Positions 15,195 through 23,393 of a stretch of DNA of 28,180 nt are shown here, one piece after another. The stretch lies in the NCBI GenBank assembly GCA_039024315.1, contig JBCCQN010000107.1, positions 1 through 28,180 of the forward strand, written 5' to 3'. The translations under genes and the position numbers were made by a program. The DNA comes from JBCAWW01 sp039024315. Its GTDB lineage: Bacteria; Bacteroidota; Bacteroidia; J057. Each line of letters opens with the position of its first letter. Within the stretch, counting starts at the first letter, position 1. The notes under the pieces were generated by a model, which saw only the letters and a list, made by a program, of their open reading frames with translations, searched no databases and was not told the DNA's origin.

Positions 15195-15895
15195 ATATCC
15201 GCTGTATAGCCGTCGATGATGAGCCATTGGCTTTGACCAAGATTGCGGCTTTTGTCGATCGTATTCCTGAGCTGCAATTGGTAGCTAGTTTTGGCCGCGG
15301 GCTGGAGGCCTTGGAGTTTTTGCGTTCCGACGTAGTCGATCTCCTCCTCCTCGACATCCAAATGGACGGCTTGAGCGGCTTAGAACTACTAGAAGTATTG
15401 CCTCAGCCACCCAAGGTGATTCTCACTACTGCCTTTGACCAGTATGCGCTCAAAGCTTATGAACTGGATGTGGTTGATTATCTGCTCAAACCTTATCCCT
15501 TTCCGCGTTTTGTCAAAGCCATTGAGAAGGTCCGAGCTCTGCTTGCGCCTAGCCCAGCACCAGGCGATTGGAAAGAAGAGTTTTTGATGCTTCGCTCCGA
15601 ATACTATCTCCACAAAGTTTGGCTCAAGGATATCTTGTTTATCGAGGGGATGAAGGATTATTGCCGTATTCATACACCAGAAACGCGGATTATGAGTCCA
15701 GAGAGTATGAAAAATCTAGTAGCCAAGCTGCCTGCTCCCCCATTTTTTAGGGTCCATCGCTCCTATATCGTCTCCGCCGAACGAGTAGATCGTTTGGGGC
15801 GCAGTCAGGTATTTGTAGGAGAGAGGGAGATACCGCTGGGAGAGCAGTTTCGGCAAGATTTTCAGGCGTATATGGACGCTCGTCGGCCCCGATAA
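15191..15895 (+). CDS. LytTR-family response regulator
   Basis: 234 residues. The receiver domain spans 1-120: acidic pocket Asp9/Asp10, phospho-acceptor Asp55 in LLLLDIQMDG, the switch Thr in ILTTAFD (about 78-82) and Lys100 in DYLLKPYPF. The LytTR DNA-binding domain (about 135-230) has LRSEYYLHKVWLKDILFIEGMKDYCRIHT and FFRVHRSYIVSAERVD, both hallmark segments. It is the cognate partner of the preceding kinase (4-bp overlap). Targets are unknown. The stop lies only 7 bp from the stop of the convergent DUF4249 gene. Confidence 0.92.
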   Translation: MNIRCIAVDDEPLALTKIAAFVDRIPELQLVASFGRGLEALEFLRSDVVDLLLLDIQMDGLSGLELLEVLPQPPKVILTTAFDQYALKAYELDVVDYLLKPYPFPRFVKAIEKVRALLAPSPAPGDWKEEFLMLRSEYYLHKVWLKDILFIEGMKDYCRIHTPETRIMSPESMKNLVAKLPAPPFFRVHRSYIVSAERVDRLGRSQVFVGEREIPLGEQFRQDFQAYMDARRPR

Positions 15896-15902
15896 AGTAG
15901 CG

Positions 15903-16994
15903 CTAGTTACAAATACTTGCTACTGCAAAAGGATTTATCCCTAGCTGATAGCGGGCACATTCGGTCAAATTGACCGGTATGTTTTGGTAATTGATCGAGC
16001 CAAAAATCCCTACTGCGGAGGCATTGCCTTCGACATTGGTAAATTCAGGGCGATAAGTATTGAGATTGAAGGTAAAAGGGTCGTTGGCAGACATATAACG
16101 GCCCAAAGCGGTATCCACCGCAGTAACTTGCACCTCACAAAAGCGCGACAAATCCGCTGGTACTCCGCATATGGTATCATCATCAATAGCATAAACAGCC
16201 ATTGGATCATTCCACCGGCTGACCATACCCCTTAATACTGACCCGCCAGGAAGCTCATAGCAAACAGCTCCGCCGCCGACATTGCCGCAGCCAACATTTT
16301 CGGAGAATAGGCGTGTAGGACCAAATCGATACACTTTGGGCACTCCATCTTCGGTATAGTTAAGTTTTACGGATAATTGGAAGCGGTAGGCATCGCCTAT
16401 GGTTTCGTTATTGGCTTTGCGTTTAAAGATGACCTCTACGGTGTCTTCAAAGCGGACGGGCATCAAGCATTGATCGGTAAAAACGCCTACGATTTGAGGG
16501 CTCAGTAGCTTGGGTTGAGGGGGGATACGGGTTTGAGCCTGAAGTTGTAGGCTGCTATCATCGGGCCAGCCGACTTCCAATTTATAGGCTACTCCCTCTT
16601 GCAGAGAACGATTCCCTGTCGTCGCAAAGCGATAAATGCTGGTCGTTTGGCCAAAATCCCCTTCGCCTTTTTGAATACTATCCACTTCGAAGGCTTCCCA
16701 GCTTTCGCCCCCGCCGGTCAATTTTACGGACAGTCCTTTTACCGCCGGATCAAAGCGTTCGGCATAGGTAAAAGCATTTTCTTCGACTTGAAAGGCTTTC
16801 CCAATTCTCAAGTCCTGCACCTCCTTTTGAGGGTCAAGTACACCATATACCACCCATACGTCTTTGTAAGGAGCATTGACATCTACACGCTCGGAGCAGC
16901 CATAAGTAATCAGTATCATCAGGCTAAGGCTAAGAAGCATCGGAACTTTTGCCCTTTCCAACCGAATCAAACTGTTTACTTTTTTAGACCACAT
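15903..16994 (-). CDS. DUF4249 family lipoprotein
   Basis: 363 residues. The signal segment MLLSLSLMILITYGC ends with a lipobox-like TYGC, so the mature lipoprotein would begin at Cys33. VNAPYKDVWVVYGVLDPQKEVQDLRIGKAF (split here as DVWVVYGVLDP and LRIGKAF) is the typical DUF4249 start. The rest is beta-rich. An internal ATG at 16940 gives a more standard signal peptide than the first ATG at 16994, which lies inside the end of the YicC gene (11-bp overlap). DUF4249 proteins are envelope proteins often found near TonB-dependent receptors; none is adjacent here. Function unknown. Confidence 0.8.
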   Translation of the reverse strand: MWSKKVNSLIRLERAKVPMLLSLSLMILITYGCSERVDVNAPYKDVWVVYGVLDPQKEVQDLRIGKAFQVEENAFTYAERFDPAVKGLSVKLTGGGESWEAFEVDSIQKGEGDFGQTTSIYRFATTGNRSLQEGVAYKLEVGWPDDSSLQLQAQTRIPPQPKLLSPQIVGVFTDQCLMPVRFEDTVEVIFKRKANNETIGDAYRFQLSVKLNYTEDGVPKVYRFGPTRLFSENVGCGNVGGGAVCYELPGGSVLRGMVSRWNDPMAVYAIDDDTICGVPADLSRFCEVQVTAVDTALGRYMSANDPFTFNLNTYRPEFTNVEGNASAVGIFGSINYQNIPVNLTECARYQLGINPFAVASICN

Positions 16995-17862
16995 TTAGTA
17001 CTTGTTCTTTGATTTTTTCGAGTTCGTCTTTCATGCGTACCACTCGGCGTTGGATTTGGGGATCATTGGCTTTGGAGCCGATGGTATTGATCTCGCGTCC
17101 CATCTCTTGTCCGATAAACTGTAGTTGTTTACCATTGGACTTGTCGTTGCCCCGCATTTCGCTGAAATAGGTCAAATGCTGCGATAAGCGTACGATTTCC
17201 TCATTGATATCCAGCTTTTCGAGATAGTAGATAATTTCTTGCTCGAAGCGATTTTTGTCAAGGTCTTCGACCTTATGGCGGATATCATCTAAGGCCTGGT
17301 CGATGCGACTACGCACATTTTCGAGGCGTTTGGGAGCTAGCTCTTTGATCTCATCTAAATTACTCTGGATGGCGGCCACTCTGGCCATCAGATCACGATC
17401 TAGAGCTTCTCCTTCTACGGTTCTGCTTTTGGTCAATTCTTTGCAAGCTCCTCTAACAGCATCTTCAATCAAGGCCCACTCTTCTGGATCTGCAATCTCT
17501 TGGTCGGTCGGAATTACCTCTGGCAGCTCCATGAGCATGCTCCAACTAATATCGCCATTTATCCCTAATTCCGTACTTATTTCGCGCAGCTCGGTTACAT
17601 ACTTTTGGGCCAAGGCCCGGTTGATGTTGAGCGTCCTTTTGTCAGCTTTGAGAATTTCGACATTAAGAATGACCATCACTTTACCACGAACCAGCTCACG
17701 TGTAAGAATGTTTCTGAGTTTATGCTCGTATTTTAAGTACGCACGAGAAAGTTTCATCGTTGCTTCCAAGTACTTGCTATTCAAAGATTTAAGCTCGACA
17801 GTTACTTTATAATTATCAGAAGAACGAGTGGCAGAACCGTAGCCGGTCATCGAAATGATCAT
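16984..17862 (-). CDS. yicC: YicC/YloC family endoribonuclease
   Basis: 292 residues, standard length. The YicC N-terminal domain begins MIISMTGYGSATRSS, and VTVELKSLNSKYLEATMKL follows at about 20-38. The DUF1732 C-terminal domain ends with EEIVRLSQHLTYFSEM, GKQLQFIGQEMGREINTIGSKA and VRMKDELEKIKEQVLNV. Characterised members are Mg/Mn-dependent endoribonucleases that act on small RNAs in the cytosol. The downstream lipoprotein gene starts within its last codons, suggesting coupling without an obvious functional link. A 122-bp divergent spacer separates it from the MBL gene. Confidence 0.93.
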   Translation of the reverse strand: MIISMTGYGSATRSSDNYKVTVELKSLNSKYLEATMKLSRAYLKYEHKLRNILTRELVRGKVMVILNVEILKADKRTLNINRALAQKYVTELREISTELGINGDISWSMLMELPEVIPTDQEIADPEEWALIEDAVRGACKELTKSRTVEGEALDRDLMARVAAIQSNLDEIKELAPKRLENVRSRIDQALDDIRHKVEDLDKNRFEQEIIYYLEKLDINEEIVRLSQHLTYFSEMRGNDKSNGKQLQFIGQEMGREINTIGSKANDPQIQRRVVRMKDELEKIKEQVLNVV

Positions 17863-17984
17863 AGAATTGAGTTGTCAGTAAAAAGGGAAACCGTTAATTT
17901 CTGCTCCCAAGGCGAGAATTTACAAAATCTCATTGTAACTTATTCGTAAATTTCTGAGCGTATTGAGCCGCAAGCCCCTTATCT

Positions 17985-18680
17985 ATGCAGATAAAATTTC
18001 TCGGTACAGGCGGAGCCTTTGATTTTGAATTTGGCAACTCTGCCGCATTTCTTCACTTCCGTGGCAAGCGAATCTTGCTCGATTGTGGCAATAGTGTGTA
18101 CAGACGTTTACGCCAGACCGGTCTCGCAGATCAAATCGACTACATTTTGATCACTCACTTACACGATGACCACGTTGGTAGCCTCAATTCGACCGTACTT
18201 CATCATAAATATTTACTCGCCGAACCTCGTAAAGCACGGATCCTCGTCCCTTCTGAGAGTTTCGCTAAGGAGCTTCAGGCTTTTATGAACTTTGGTCTGC
18301 GTGATCCTAAAAACTACGCCGACTTTCTGCCCCTCTCCGAACTCGAAGGTCTCACGGCCATCGACACCTTTGGCAAACATGTCGATGGTATGCAAACTTA
18401 TGGTTATCTCTTTGAAGACGAGGAAGAAATTCTCGCTTTTTCTGGTGATTTAGGGGATTCTCAAATCATATTTGATCATCTACCCGAGCATACTGACAAA
18501 AAAATTCGGGTTTTTCATGAGATGTCATTTGTGCGCCAAGACAGGGTTCACACCTATTATAAAGATCTCAATCCTCGAGTGGGGCAATATGAGATTTATG
18601 GCTATCACCTCGACCCTCGCAATGCTCCCAGCGACAATAAGGTGCCTATCTTAGCGGAGCATCCGGATTTGTTGGTTTAG
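17985..18680 (+). CDS. MBL-fold metallo-hydrolase
   Basis: 231 residues. It starts directly with the first strand MQIKFLGTGGAFDFEFGNSA, typical of RNase Z-like and phosphodiesterase-like MBL proteins. The metal-binding motif THLHDDHVGS gives His58, His60, Asp62 and His63. A later Asp is likely in AFSGDLGDS (about 149-157), and a His in FHEMSF (about 178). The closing His ligand may be in AEHPDLLV at the C-terminus. It is a cytosolic hydrolase of unknown substrate. No exosite of true RNase Z is visible, so tRNA processing is not claimed. Repeat B8 begins 5 bp after its stop. Confidence 0.85.
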   Translation: MQIKFLGTGGAFDFEFGNSAAFLHFRGKRILLDCGNSVYRRLRQTGLADQIDYILITHLHDDHVGSLNSTVLHHKYLLAEPRKARILVPSESFAKELQAFMNFGLRDPKNYADFLPLSELEGLTAIDTFGKHVDGMQTYGYLFEDEEEILAFSGDLGDSQIIFDHLPEHTDKKIRVFHEMSFVRQDRVHTYYKDLNPRVGQYEIYGYHLDPRNAPSDNKVPILAEHPDLLV

Positions 18681-18685
18681 TTTGC

Positions 18686-18818
18686 TACGCTTCGCGGAAC
18701 GCCCATCAATAAGCGGCGAAGCTGAGTGCACTCTGTCGGCCTATGCGATAGATCGCTATAATTAATCAAATGTAGCCTCCAGATATTAGCGTTCCGCGCT
18801 CCCGAAAGCTTTCGGGAG
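18686..18818. repeat. BIME-like composite 3: B8 and B9, with palindrome replacing half of B9
   Basis: B8 (minus, 18686-18703) has stem CCGC/GCGT around GAA, with one broken pair. B9 (plus, 18784-18797) keeps only the GTTCCGCG left half. It continues into CTCCCGAAAGCTTTCGGGAG (18799-18818) followed by TAAAC, the same bases that follow the B7 stem. A degenerate B-like piece, AATAAGCGGCGAAGCTG, lies near 18709-18725. It is located in the convergent gap between the MBL and POT genes. Confidence 0.55.
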
Positions 18819-18825
18819 TAAACCT

Positions 18826-18862
18826 AAAAAAAATGTCCAATGCCAAAAGCTCGACATTGGAC
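18826..18862 (-). terminator. Rho-independent terminator for the POT operon, possibly bidirectional
   Basis: The stem GTCCAATG (18835-18842) / CATTGGAC (18855-18862) is followed on the minus strand by eight T (A-run 18826-18833). On the plus strand an interrupted T-rich tract (TTGTTTCCTTTTTT) follows, so it could also serve the MBL gene. Confidence 0.72.
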
Positions 18863-18874
18863 TTGTTTCCTTTT

Positions 18875-18983
18875 TTAGTACAGAGTAAAAAGTATGTAGT
18901 ACAGAGTAAAAATGTGCTGCTGAGCCATGTCGCTCAATTTTCCTAGGTCTTAACTCTGAATACGATTGTCTGAGTACTTAGGT
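18875..18983 (+). repeat. A-family repeat, copy A3
   Basis: About 109 bp, from TTAGTACAGAGTAAAA to ATTGTCTGAGTACTTAGG. AGTACAGAGTAAAA is duplicated inside it (18877-18890 and 18898-18911). It shares AGGTCTTAA, CTGAATAC and ATTGTCT with A2. It ends 10 bp before the stop of the POT gene. Confidence 0.55.
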
Positions 18984-18992
18984 AAATATTTT

Positions 18993-20579
18993 TTAGTGAA
19001 TACCCCCCATCCATTTGCGGAGCGTAGGAACCAGTACTAGGAGCACAAGAGCAACAGCGGTAACCACGCCTACCCCCCATGTCAGATAGGTGCTAGTATA
19101 TAAATCGAGAGATTCCATAGCGGTGAGGGGGGCATCATCCGTAGTGGACTCACCGGCCGTTAATTGTCCGATTGCTCCAGCTAGTTTGTTGCCCAGTGCG
19201 ATAGATAAGAACCAGGCTCCCATCACAAATCCCACGATTCTTTGGGGGGAAAGTTTGGTGATCATGGAGAGGCCAACGGGGGAGAGGCTGAGTTCACCGG
19301 AGGTGTGGAAAAAGTACATAACCACCAAAAAGACCATAGAAATCATCCCTTCATCATTGGCAAACATTTTGGCTCCGACCACAATAGCGGCAAAACCAAT
19401 GGCGAGCTGCGCCAAGCCTAGTACAAACTTCATCGGAGTAGAGGGCTCTCGATTGGATTGACGTAATTTGATCCAAAGCCAAGAGAAGACCGGCGCTAAC
19501 AACATCACAAAAAGAGAGTTGAGAAAAGACAATTGTGAGGATTGGATCTCACTGCCAAAGACCATCCGGTCAACATTGGATTCTGCAAAAAGTGTTAAGG
19601 AGCCACCTGCTTGTTCAAATAGGGCCCAAAAGACGGCGTGAAAGAAAAATAATATCACGATCACCCAGAGACGACTACCTTCAATTTTTTCTTCAGATCT
19701 GACCCCAGTTATGATCAGATAAATAATAATGCCAGCACTGATGATGAGTAGCACAGTCGTCATGACTGTATCTAAGTTGAGCAATAAGGCACAAACTGGG
19801 ATCAACAAAAGGGTGCCAATGGTGACAAGATGATTGAGCGACAAAGGCCCTAAAAATGGCTTTCTTACGCCTTCTGGATCTGGTTCTAGTCCTTTGTTGC
19901 CAAAAGCTTGAGGGCCCAATAGCCAGAAAACTAGTAAGCCCAGTGCCATACCAATACCGGCTAAACCAAAGCCATAATGCCAGCTGATCTGTTGACCGAC
20001 ATAGCCACAAGTCAAAATGGAAAGAAGGGCTCCGATATTGACCCCCATATAAAAGATGGAGAAGGCGCCATCTTTACGAGGATCATCAATGTCGTAAAAC
20101 TTGCCCAAAAAGCTGGAGATATTGGGCTTGAAATAGCCGTTACCTACGATAATCAGGGCCAAGGAGCCAAAAAACAAAGGCTGATTGCCATTGAAAGCCA
20201 TACCTTCTAGAGCCAAAGCAAAGTGCCCTAGCATCATCAGTATTCCTCCTAGCAGTACTGCTTTGCGAAAACCAAAAATTTTATCGGCGATAATGCCTCC
20301 AACCACAGGAAAGAGGTAGGCCATAGAAGTGTATGAGCCATAAACTCCAAGGGCGCTCGTTTTTGCTAGGGGTTCGTCCATATAGCTAAACAGCTCTTGG
20401 GTCATGTAAAGCACTAGCAGGGCGCGCATCCCGTAGTAAGAGAAGCGTTCCCACATTTCTGCAAAAAACAGAATGAATAGTGCTTTGGGGTGCGTTTTGC
20501 GATTGCCAAGAATGACCAGCGGTACCCAGATGGCGACAAACACCCATCCGGCAATCATTAATATTAAAGAAGCATCCAT
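18993..20579 (-). CDS. POT/PTR family proton-coupled peptide transporter (short form)
   Basis: 528 residues with about 14 hydrophobic helices. The POT proton-coupling motif ExxER is in FFAEMWERFSYYGMRALLVLYMT (about 37-60). GNGYFKPNISSFLGKFYDIDDPRKDGAFSIFYMGVNIGA is the second family signature (about 145-183; fragments quoted separately by position). SPVGLSMITKLSP is the third (about 432-444). The loop before the last helix is short (about 27 residues), unlike its neighbour. It is likely an inner-membrane H+/di- and tripeptide symporter. It lies 20 bp downstream of a second POT gene, so the two form an operon that probably arose by tandem duplication. Confidence 0.92.
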   Translation of the reverse strand: MDASLILMIAGWVFVAIWVPLVILGNRKTHPKALFILFFAEMWERFSYYGMRALLVLYMTQELFSYMDEPLAKTSALGVYGSYTSMAYLFPVVGGIIADKIFGFRKAVLLGGILMMLGHFALALEGMAFNGNQPLFFGSLALIIVGNGYFKPNISSFLGKFYDIDDPRKDGAFSIFYMGVNIGALLSILTCGYVGQQISWHYGFGLAGIGMALGLLVFWLLGPQAFGNKGLEPDPEGVRKPFLGPLSLNHLVTIGTLLLIPVCALLLNLDTVMTTVLLIISAGIIIYLIITGVRSEEKIEGSRLWVIVILFFFHAVFWALFEQAGGSLTLFAESNVDRMVFGSEIQSSQLSFLNSLFVMLLAPVFSWLWIKLRQSNREPSTPMKFVLGLAQLAIGFAAIVVGAKMFANDEGMISMVFLVVMYFFHTSGELSLSPVGLSMITKLSPQRIVGFVMGAWFLSIALGNKLAGAIGQLTAGESTTDDAPLTAMESLDLYTSTYLTWGVGVVTAVALVLLVLVPTLRKWMGGIH

Positions 20580-20599
20580 AACAATAGTAGTGGTAAAGT

Positions 20600-22351
20600 T
20601 TAGTGTCCTCCTCCTTCAAGTTCTATTTCTTCAGCTCCGTGCGTCAGGGCCTTGAGCTTTCTCAGGAAGAGAATAATGAGTAAGCCAAATATGACTGTGA
20701 GACCAGTAATGAAGAGGAAGATATTAAACTCGCGTCTATTTTGAACCTCCTCGACCACGATTTCTCCTCCATAGTTCTTGACATCACCTTTATTAGCTTT
20801 GATCTTCTTGGCTTCGACATCTTTTTCAAACTTGAGGGTGGCATGAAGCTGCTCTCCCTCTTCGCCTTGCGCAATGGTGTTTTTGAGGGTTGTCATCGCC
20901 TCCGGTCCAATCTCCACAAACTCCAAGAAATCTTGGTCATTTTGTGCCTCGTAATTGTAAAAGTGTAGCTCACCGCTAGCATCTTGTTCAATCCGTGCTC
21001 TCAAAGCAAAGTTTTTGTCGTTGTCCACTAGGCTATCGATCAAGGTATAATCGCTATTGAGACTGGGATCGAGATTGAGGCCATCTACATCTGCGGCGGA
21101 AGCGACAAAAGCCACTTCGATGGATTCGGGTTGGGCCGCTTCACCGATGGAGCCCGCGAGTTTGTTGCCAAAGCCGGTAGCGGCAAAATAAACTCCCATC
21201 ATGATGGATGCATATTTGATCGGGGCGAGTTTGGTGATGAACGAAAGGGCGACGGGTGAAACACATAGCTCTCCAAGGGTGTGAAGCAGATAGGCTCCGA
21301 TCAGCCAGATCATAGCGGCCTTGCCGTAAGCTTCTCCGCCGGCTTCTACTGAAGCGCCAGCCATAAGCAAAAAGCCTAGGCCCATCACGATGGTCCCAAC
21401 TCCCATTTTGAAAAGTGAGCTAACTTCTTTGCCTTGGCGCTTGCGCCAAGCCCAAAAGGCCGCCACTGCTGTACCAAAAGTAATAATGAAGAAGGCATTT
21501 ACAGATTGGAACCAACTGGCAGGCACTTTCCAATTGAAAGCATCTAGGGTCAGATCGATTTTTTCGTTTGCGTAAATATTTAAAAGACCACCTGCTTGCT
21601 CGAAGGCGCCCCAGAATACCACGATAATGATGAAGGATAAAATAAGTACGATCACGCGATCCTTTTCAATTTTGGTCAAGGGGCGATTCATCGCCTCTTT
21701 GTCAACGGAGTTTTTACTACCGAGAAAATCACCTACACCAACTAGATACTTTTGTCCCCATACATACACGATCTGGCCCAAAATCATGCCCAAGCCTGCA
21801 AGGCCAAAGCCATAGTGCCAGCCGATTTTTTCTCCAACATACCCTACAATCAAAGCAGACAGGAAAGCTCCGATATTGATACCGATATAAAAGATAATAA
21901 AGCCTTTGTCTCTTCGATCGTCCCCTTGCTTATACAAGCCACCTACCATAGTAGAAATGTTGGGCTTGAGACAACCTACCCCAAGGATAATCAGCCCAAG
22001 TCCGGCATAAAACGCCCAAAGGGCTTCCACCGCTAGTACCATGTGCCCAATGCACAGGAGAATTCCCCCTAGCATGACGGCTCGTTTTTGCCCTAGCAAG
22101 CGGTCCGCTAAAATGCCACCAGGAATAGAAGCTACGTAAACTAACATGGTGTACCAGCCGTAAAGCTCTAGGGCCTCTTTGCGGGTCCAGCCAAGACCTC
22201 CATCTTCAATAGACGAATAAATATAAAGTACGAGAAGGGCCCTCATTCCATAATAGGAAAAGCGCTCCCATAGCTCCGTAAAAAACAAAATGAACAACCC
22301 TACGGGATGTCCAAGCCATTGGGGTTGATTATCCAGAGATTTTGATGACAT
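20600..22351 (-). CDS. POT/PTR family peptide transporter with large loop insertion
   Basis: 583 residues from ATG 22351; a longer in-frame start at 22411 adds 20 residues with no family likeness. The N-terminal FFTELWERFSYYGMRALLVLY contains the ExxER motif. GVGCLKPNISTMVGGLYKQGDDRRDKGFIIFYIGINIG is the second POT signature (quoted in segments), and SPVALSFITKLAP the third. Between the last two helices there is an insertion of about 140 residues (about 403-542). It is rich in acidic residues and beta-like (LHFYNYEAQND, HATLKFEKDVEAKK), and by topology it faces the periplasm. This is the upstream gene of a two-gene POT operon. The insert could gate or bind peptide; that is inference. Confidence 0.9.
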   Translation of the reverse strand: MSSKSLDNQPQWLGHPVGLFILFFTELWERFSYYGMRALLVLYIYSSIEDGGLGWTRKEALELYGWYTMLVYVASIPGGILADRLLGQKRAVMLGGILLCIGHMVLAVEALWAFYAGLGLIILGVGCLKPNISTMVGGLYKQGDDRRDKGFIIFYIGINIGAFLSALIVGYVGEKIGWHYGFGLAGLGMILGQIVYVWGQKYLVGVGDFLGSKNSVDKEAMNRPLTKIEKDRVIVLILSFIIIVVFWGAFEQAGGLLNIYANEKIDLTLDAFNWKVPASWFQSVNAFFIITFGTAVAAFWAWRKRQGKEVSSLFKMGVGTIVMGLGFLLMAGASVEAGGEAYGKAAMIWLIGAYLLHTLGELCVSPVALSFITKLAPIKYASIMMGVYFAATGFGNKLAGSIGEAAQPESIEVAFVASAADVDGLNLDPSLNSDYTLIDSLVDNDKNFALRARIEQDASGELHFYNYEAQNDQDFLEFVEIGPEAMTTLKNTIAQGEEGEQLHATLKFEKDVEAKKIKANKGDVKNYGGEIVVEEVQNRREFNIFLFITGLTVIFGLLIILFLRKLKALTHGAEEIELEGGGH

Positions 22352-22526
22352 AGTAGTGATTAATTCCGAATGAATTTTTAAGTATCGCTGAAAATAGACC
22401 TTTTGTACCAAAAATGAAAAAATCTATGTCTTAGAGAAGTTGCGATTATCTTCCGTGTCGCAAACAATGCGTTGCGTGAGAAGTAGATAGGATTTGGTTG
22501 AGATATTTGACAGTTTTGCAGCCGGC

Positions 22527-23216
22527 ATGAATTTTCTCTCTCATTATTACCTTGATCGAGATATTACCAATCCCTTTTTCACCATAGGGGGGAGTACGCC
22601 TGATTTGGTTTCCATATTCAACCGGCGCGTTCGGCTGAAAGCCAACCGCATGCCCGACATCAAAAGCGGAGCCGTAAGTCCTGAGCAAGTGGCTTTTTAT
22701 AATGGTATTCTCCAGCACTTTGAAGTTGATAGGATCTTTCATACTTCTGATTTTTTTCATCAAGAGACGCAGCTAATTTCCCAGAGGCTGACAGAAGTTT
22801 TTGGGGCTGAAAGGATTAGTCGTGGCTTCTTTGTGGCCCATGTTTTTTTAGAATTACTGCTAGACAAAATTCTTATAGACCATGATCGTAGTTTGGCCGA
22901 TACTTACTATCGCCATCTTGCAGAAGTTGGGAGCAAGGAGGTCGCCCGTTTGACTCAATGGGCCGTCAAGCAAGAAATCCCACGCTACGAAGGATTTTTT
23001 AAGCGCTTTTTGGACCGCAAATATTTGTACCATTATGCCGATTGGCAGGAAGTCATTATTGTCCTAAGGCGAATTTTGATGCGGGTAAGTATTCATCGTT
23101 TTGAATACCTGCATAGCCCCCGATTTTTACAGTTTGCCCATGAATACGAGGCAGAACTTACAAGTCGTTGCTTTGCGGCTTTTGATGACTTCCAAAAAAC
23201 CCTACGAGCCAAATAG
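22527..23216 (+). CDS. Acyl-carrier-protein phosphodiesterase-like (AcpH/DUF479-like) protein
   Basis: 229 residues from ATG 22527, which yields MNFLSHYYLDRD, resembling the AcpH start MNFLAHLHLA; a TTG start at 22494 would add eleven residues. An aligned spacing of metal-type residues is seen: GGSTPDL (24-30), LQHFEVDRIFHTSDFF (about 62-77), GFFVAHVFLELLLDKILI (about 100-117). AcpH removes the phosphopantetheine arm from acyl carrier protein. The likeness is distant and the first Asp-containing motif differs, so activity is uncertain. It is divergent from the POT operon. 211 bp separate it from the PorV-like gene, with nothing recognisable except the promoter of that gene. Confidence 0.5.
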   Translation: MNFLSHYYLDRDITNPFFTIGGSTPDLVSIFNRRVRLKANRMPDIKSGAVSPEQVAFYNGILQHFEVDRIFHTSDFFHQETQLISQRLTEVFGAERISRGFFVAHVFLELLLDKILIDHDRSLADTYYRHLAEVGSKEVARLTQWAVKQEIPRYEGFFKRFLDRKYLYHYADWQEVIIVLRRILMRVSIHRFEYLHSPRFLQFAHEYEAELTSRCFAAFDDFQKTLRAK

Positions 23217-23393
23217 GCTCTCCAACGGTCAAAACAAGCGTTTGAGTGGGGGTATTTTTTTGTCTCCTTTTTCGTTTATCTAATGGAACCATTTTTGTAG
23301 TGGTAATATCGAATCACATCTACTGACGTTCTTTCTTACTCAATTCGCGTCTCCCCCAAGCCATTTGATGTTATAGGAGACTCTTTTTAAATC

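Noticed and set aside
17255..17812. Plus-strand open frame of 185 codons, rich in Ser and Leu
   Set aside because: It is antisense to yicC, whose domains are unmistakable; the composition is typical of a shadow frame.
17985..18680. True ribonuclease Z
   Set aside because: The MBL metal motif is present, but the length is short and no tRNA-binding exosite is visible.
20440..20455. AAGCGTTC in the POT gene as part of a B repeat
   Set aside because: It encodes the conserved WERFSYY motif and no hairpin follows.
23217..23393. Possible RNA gene in the gap before the PorV-like gene
   Set aside because: No tRNA-like cloverleaf, strong hairpin or repeat was found; only the promoter-like boxes near its right end are reported.
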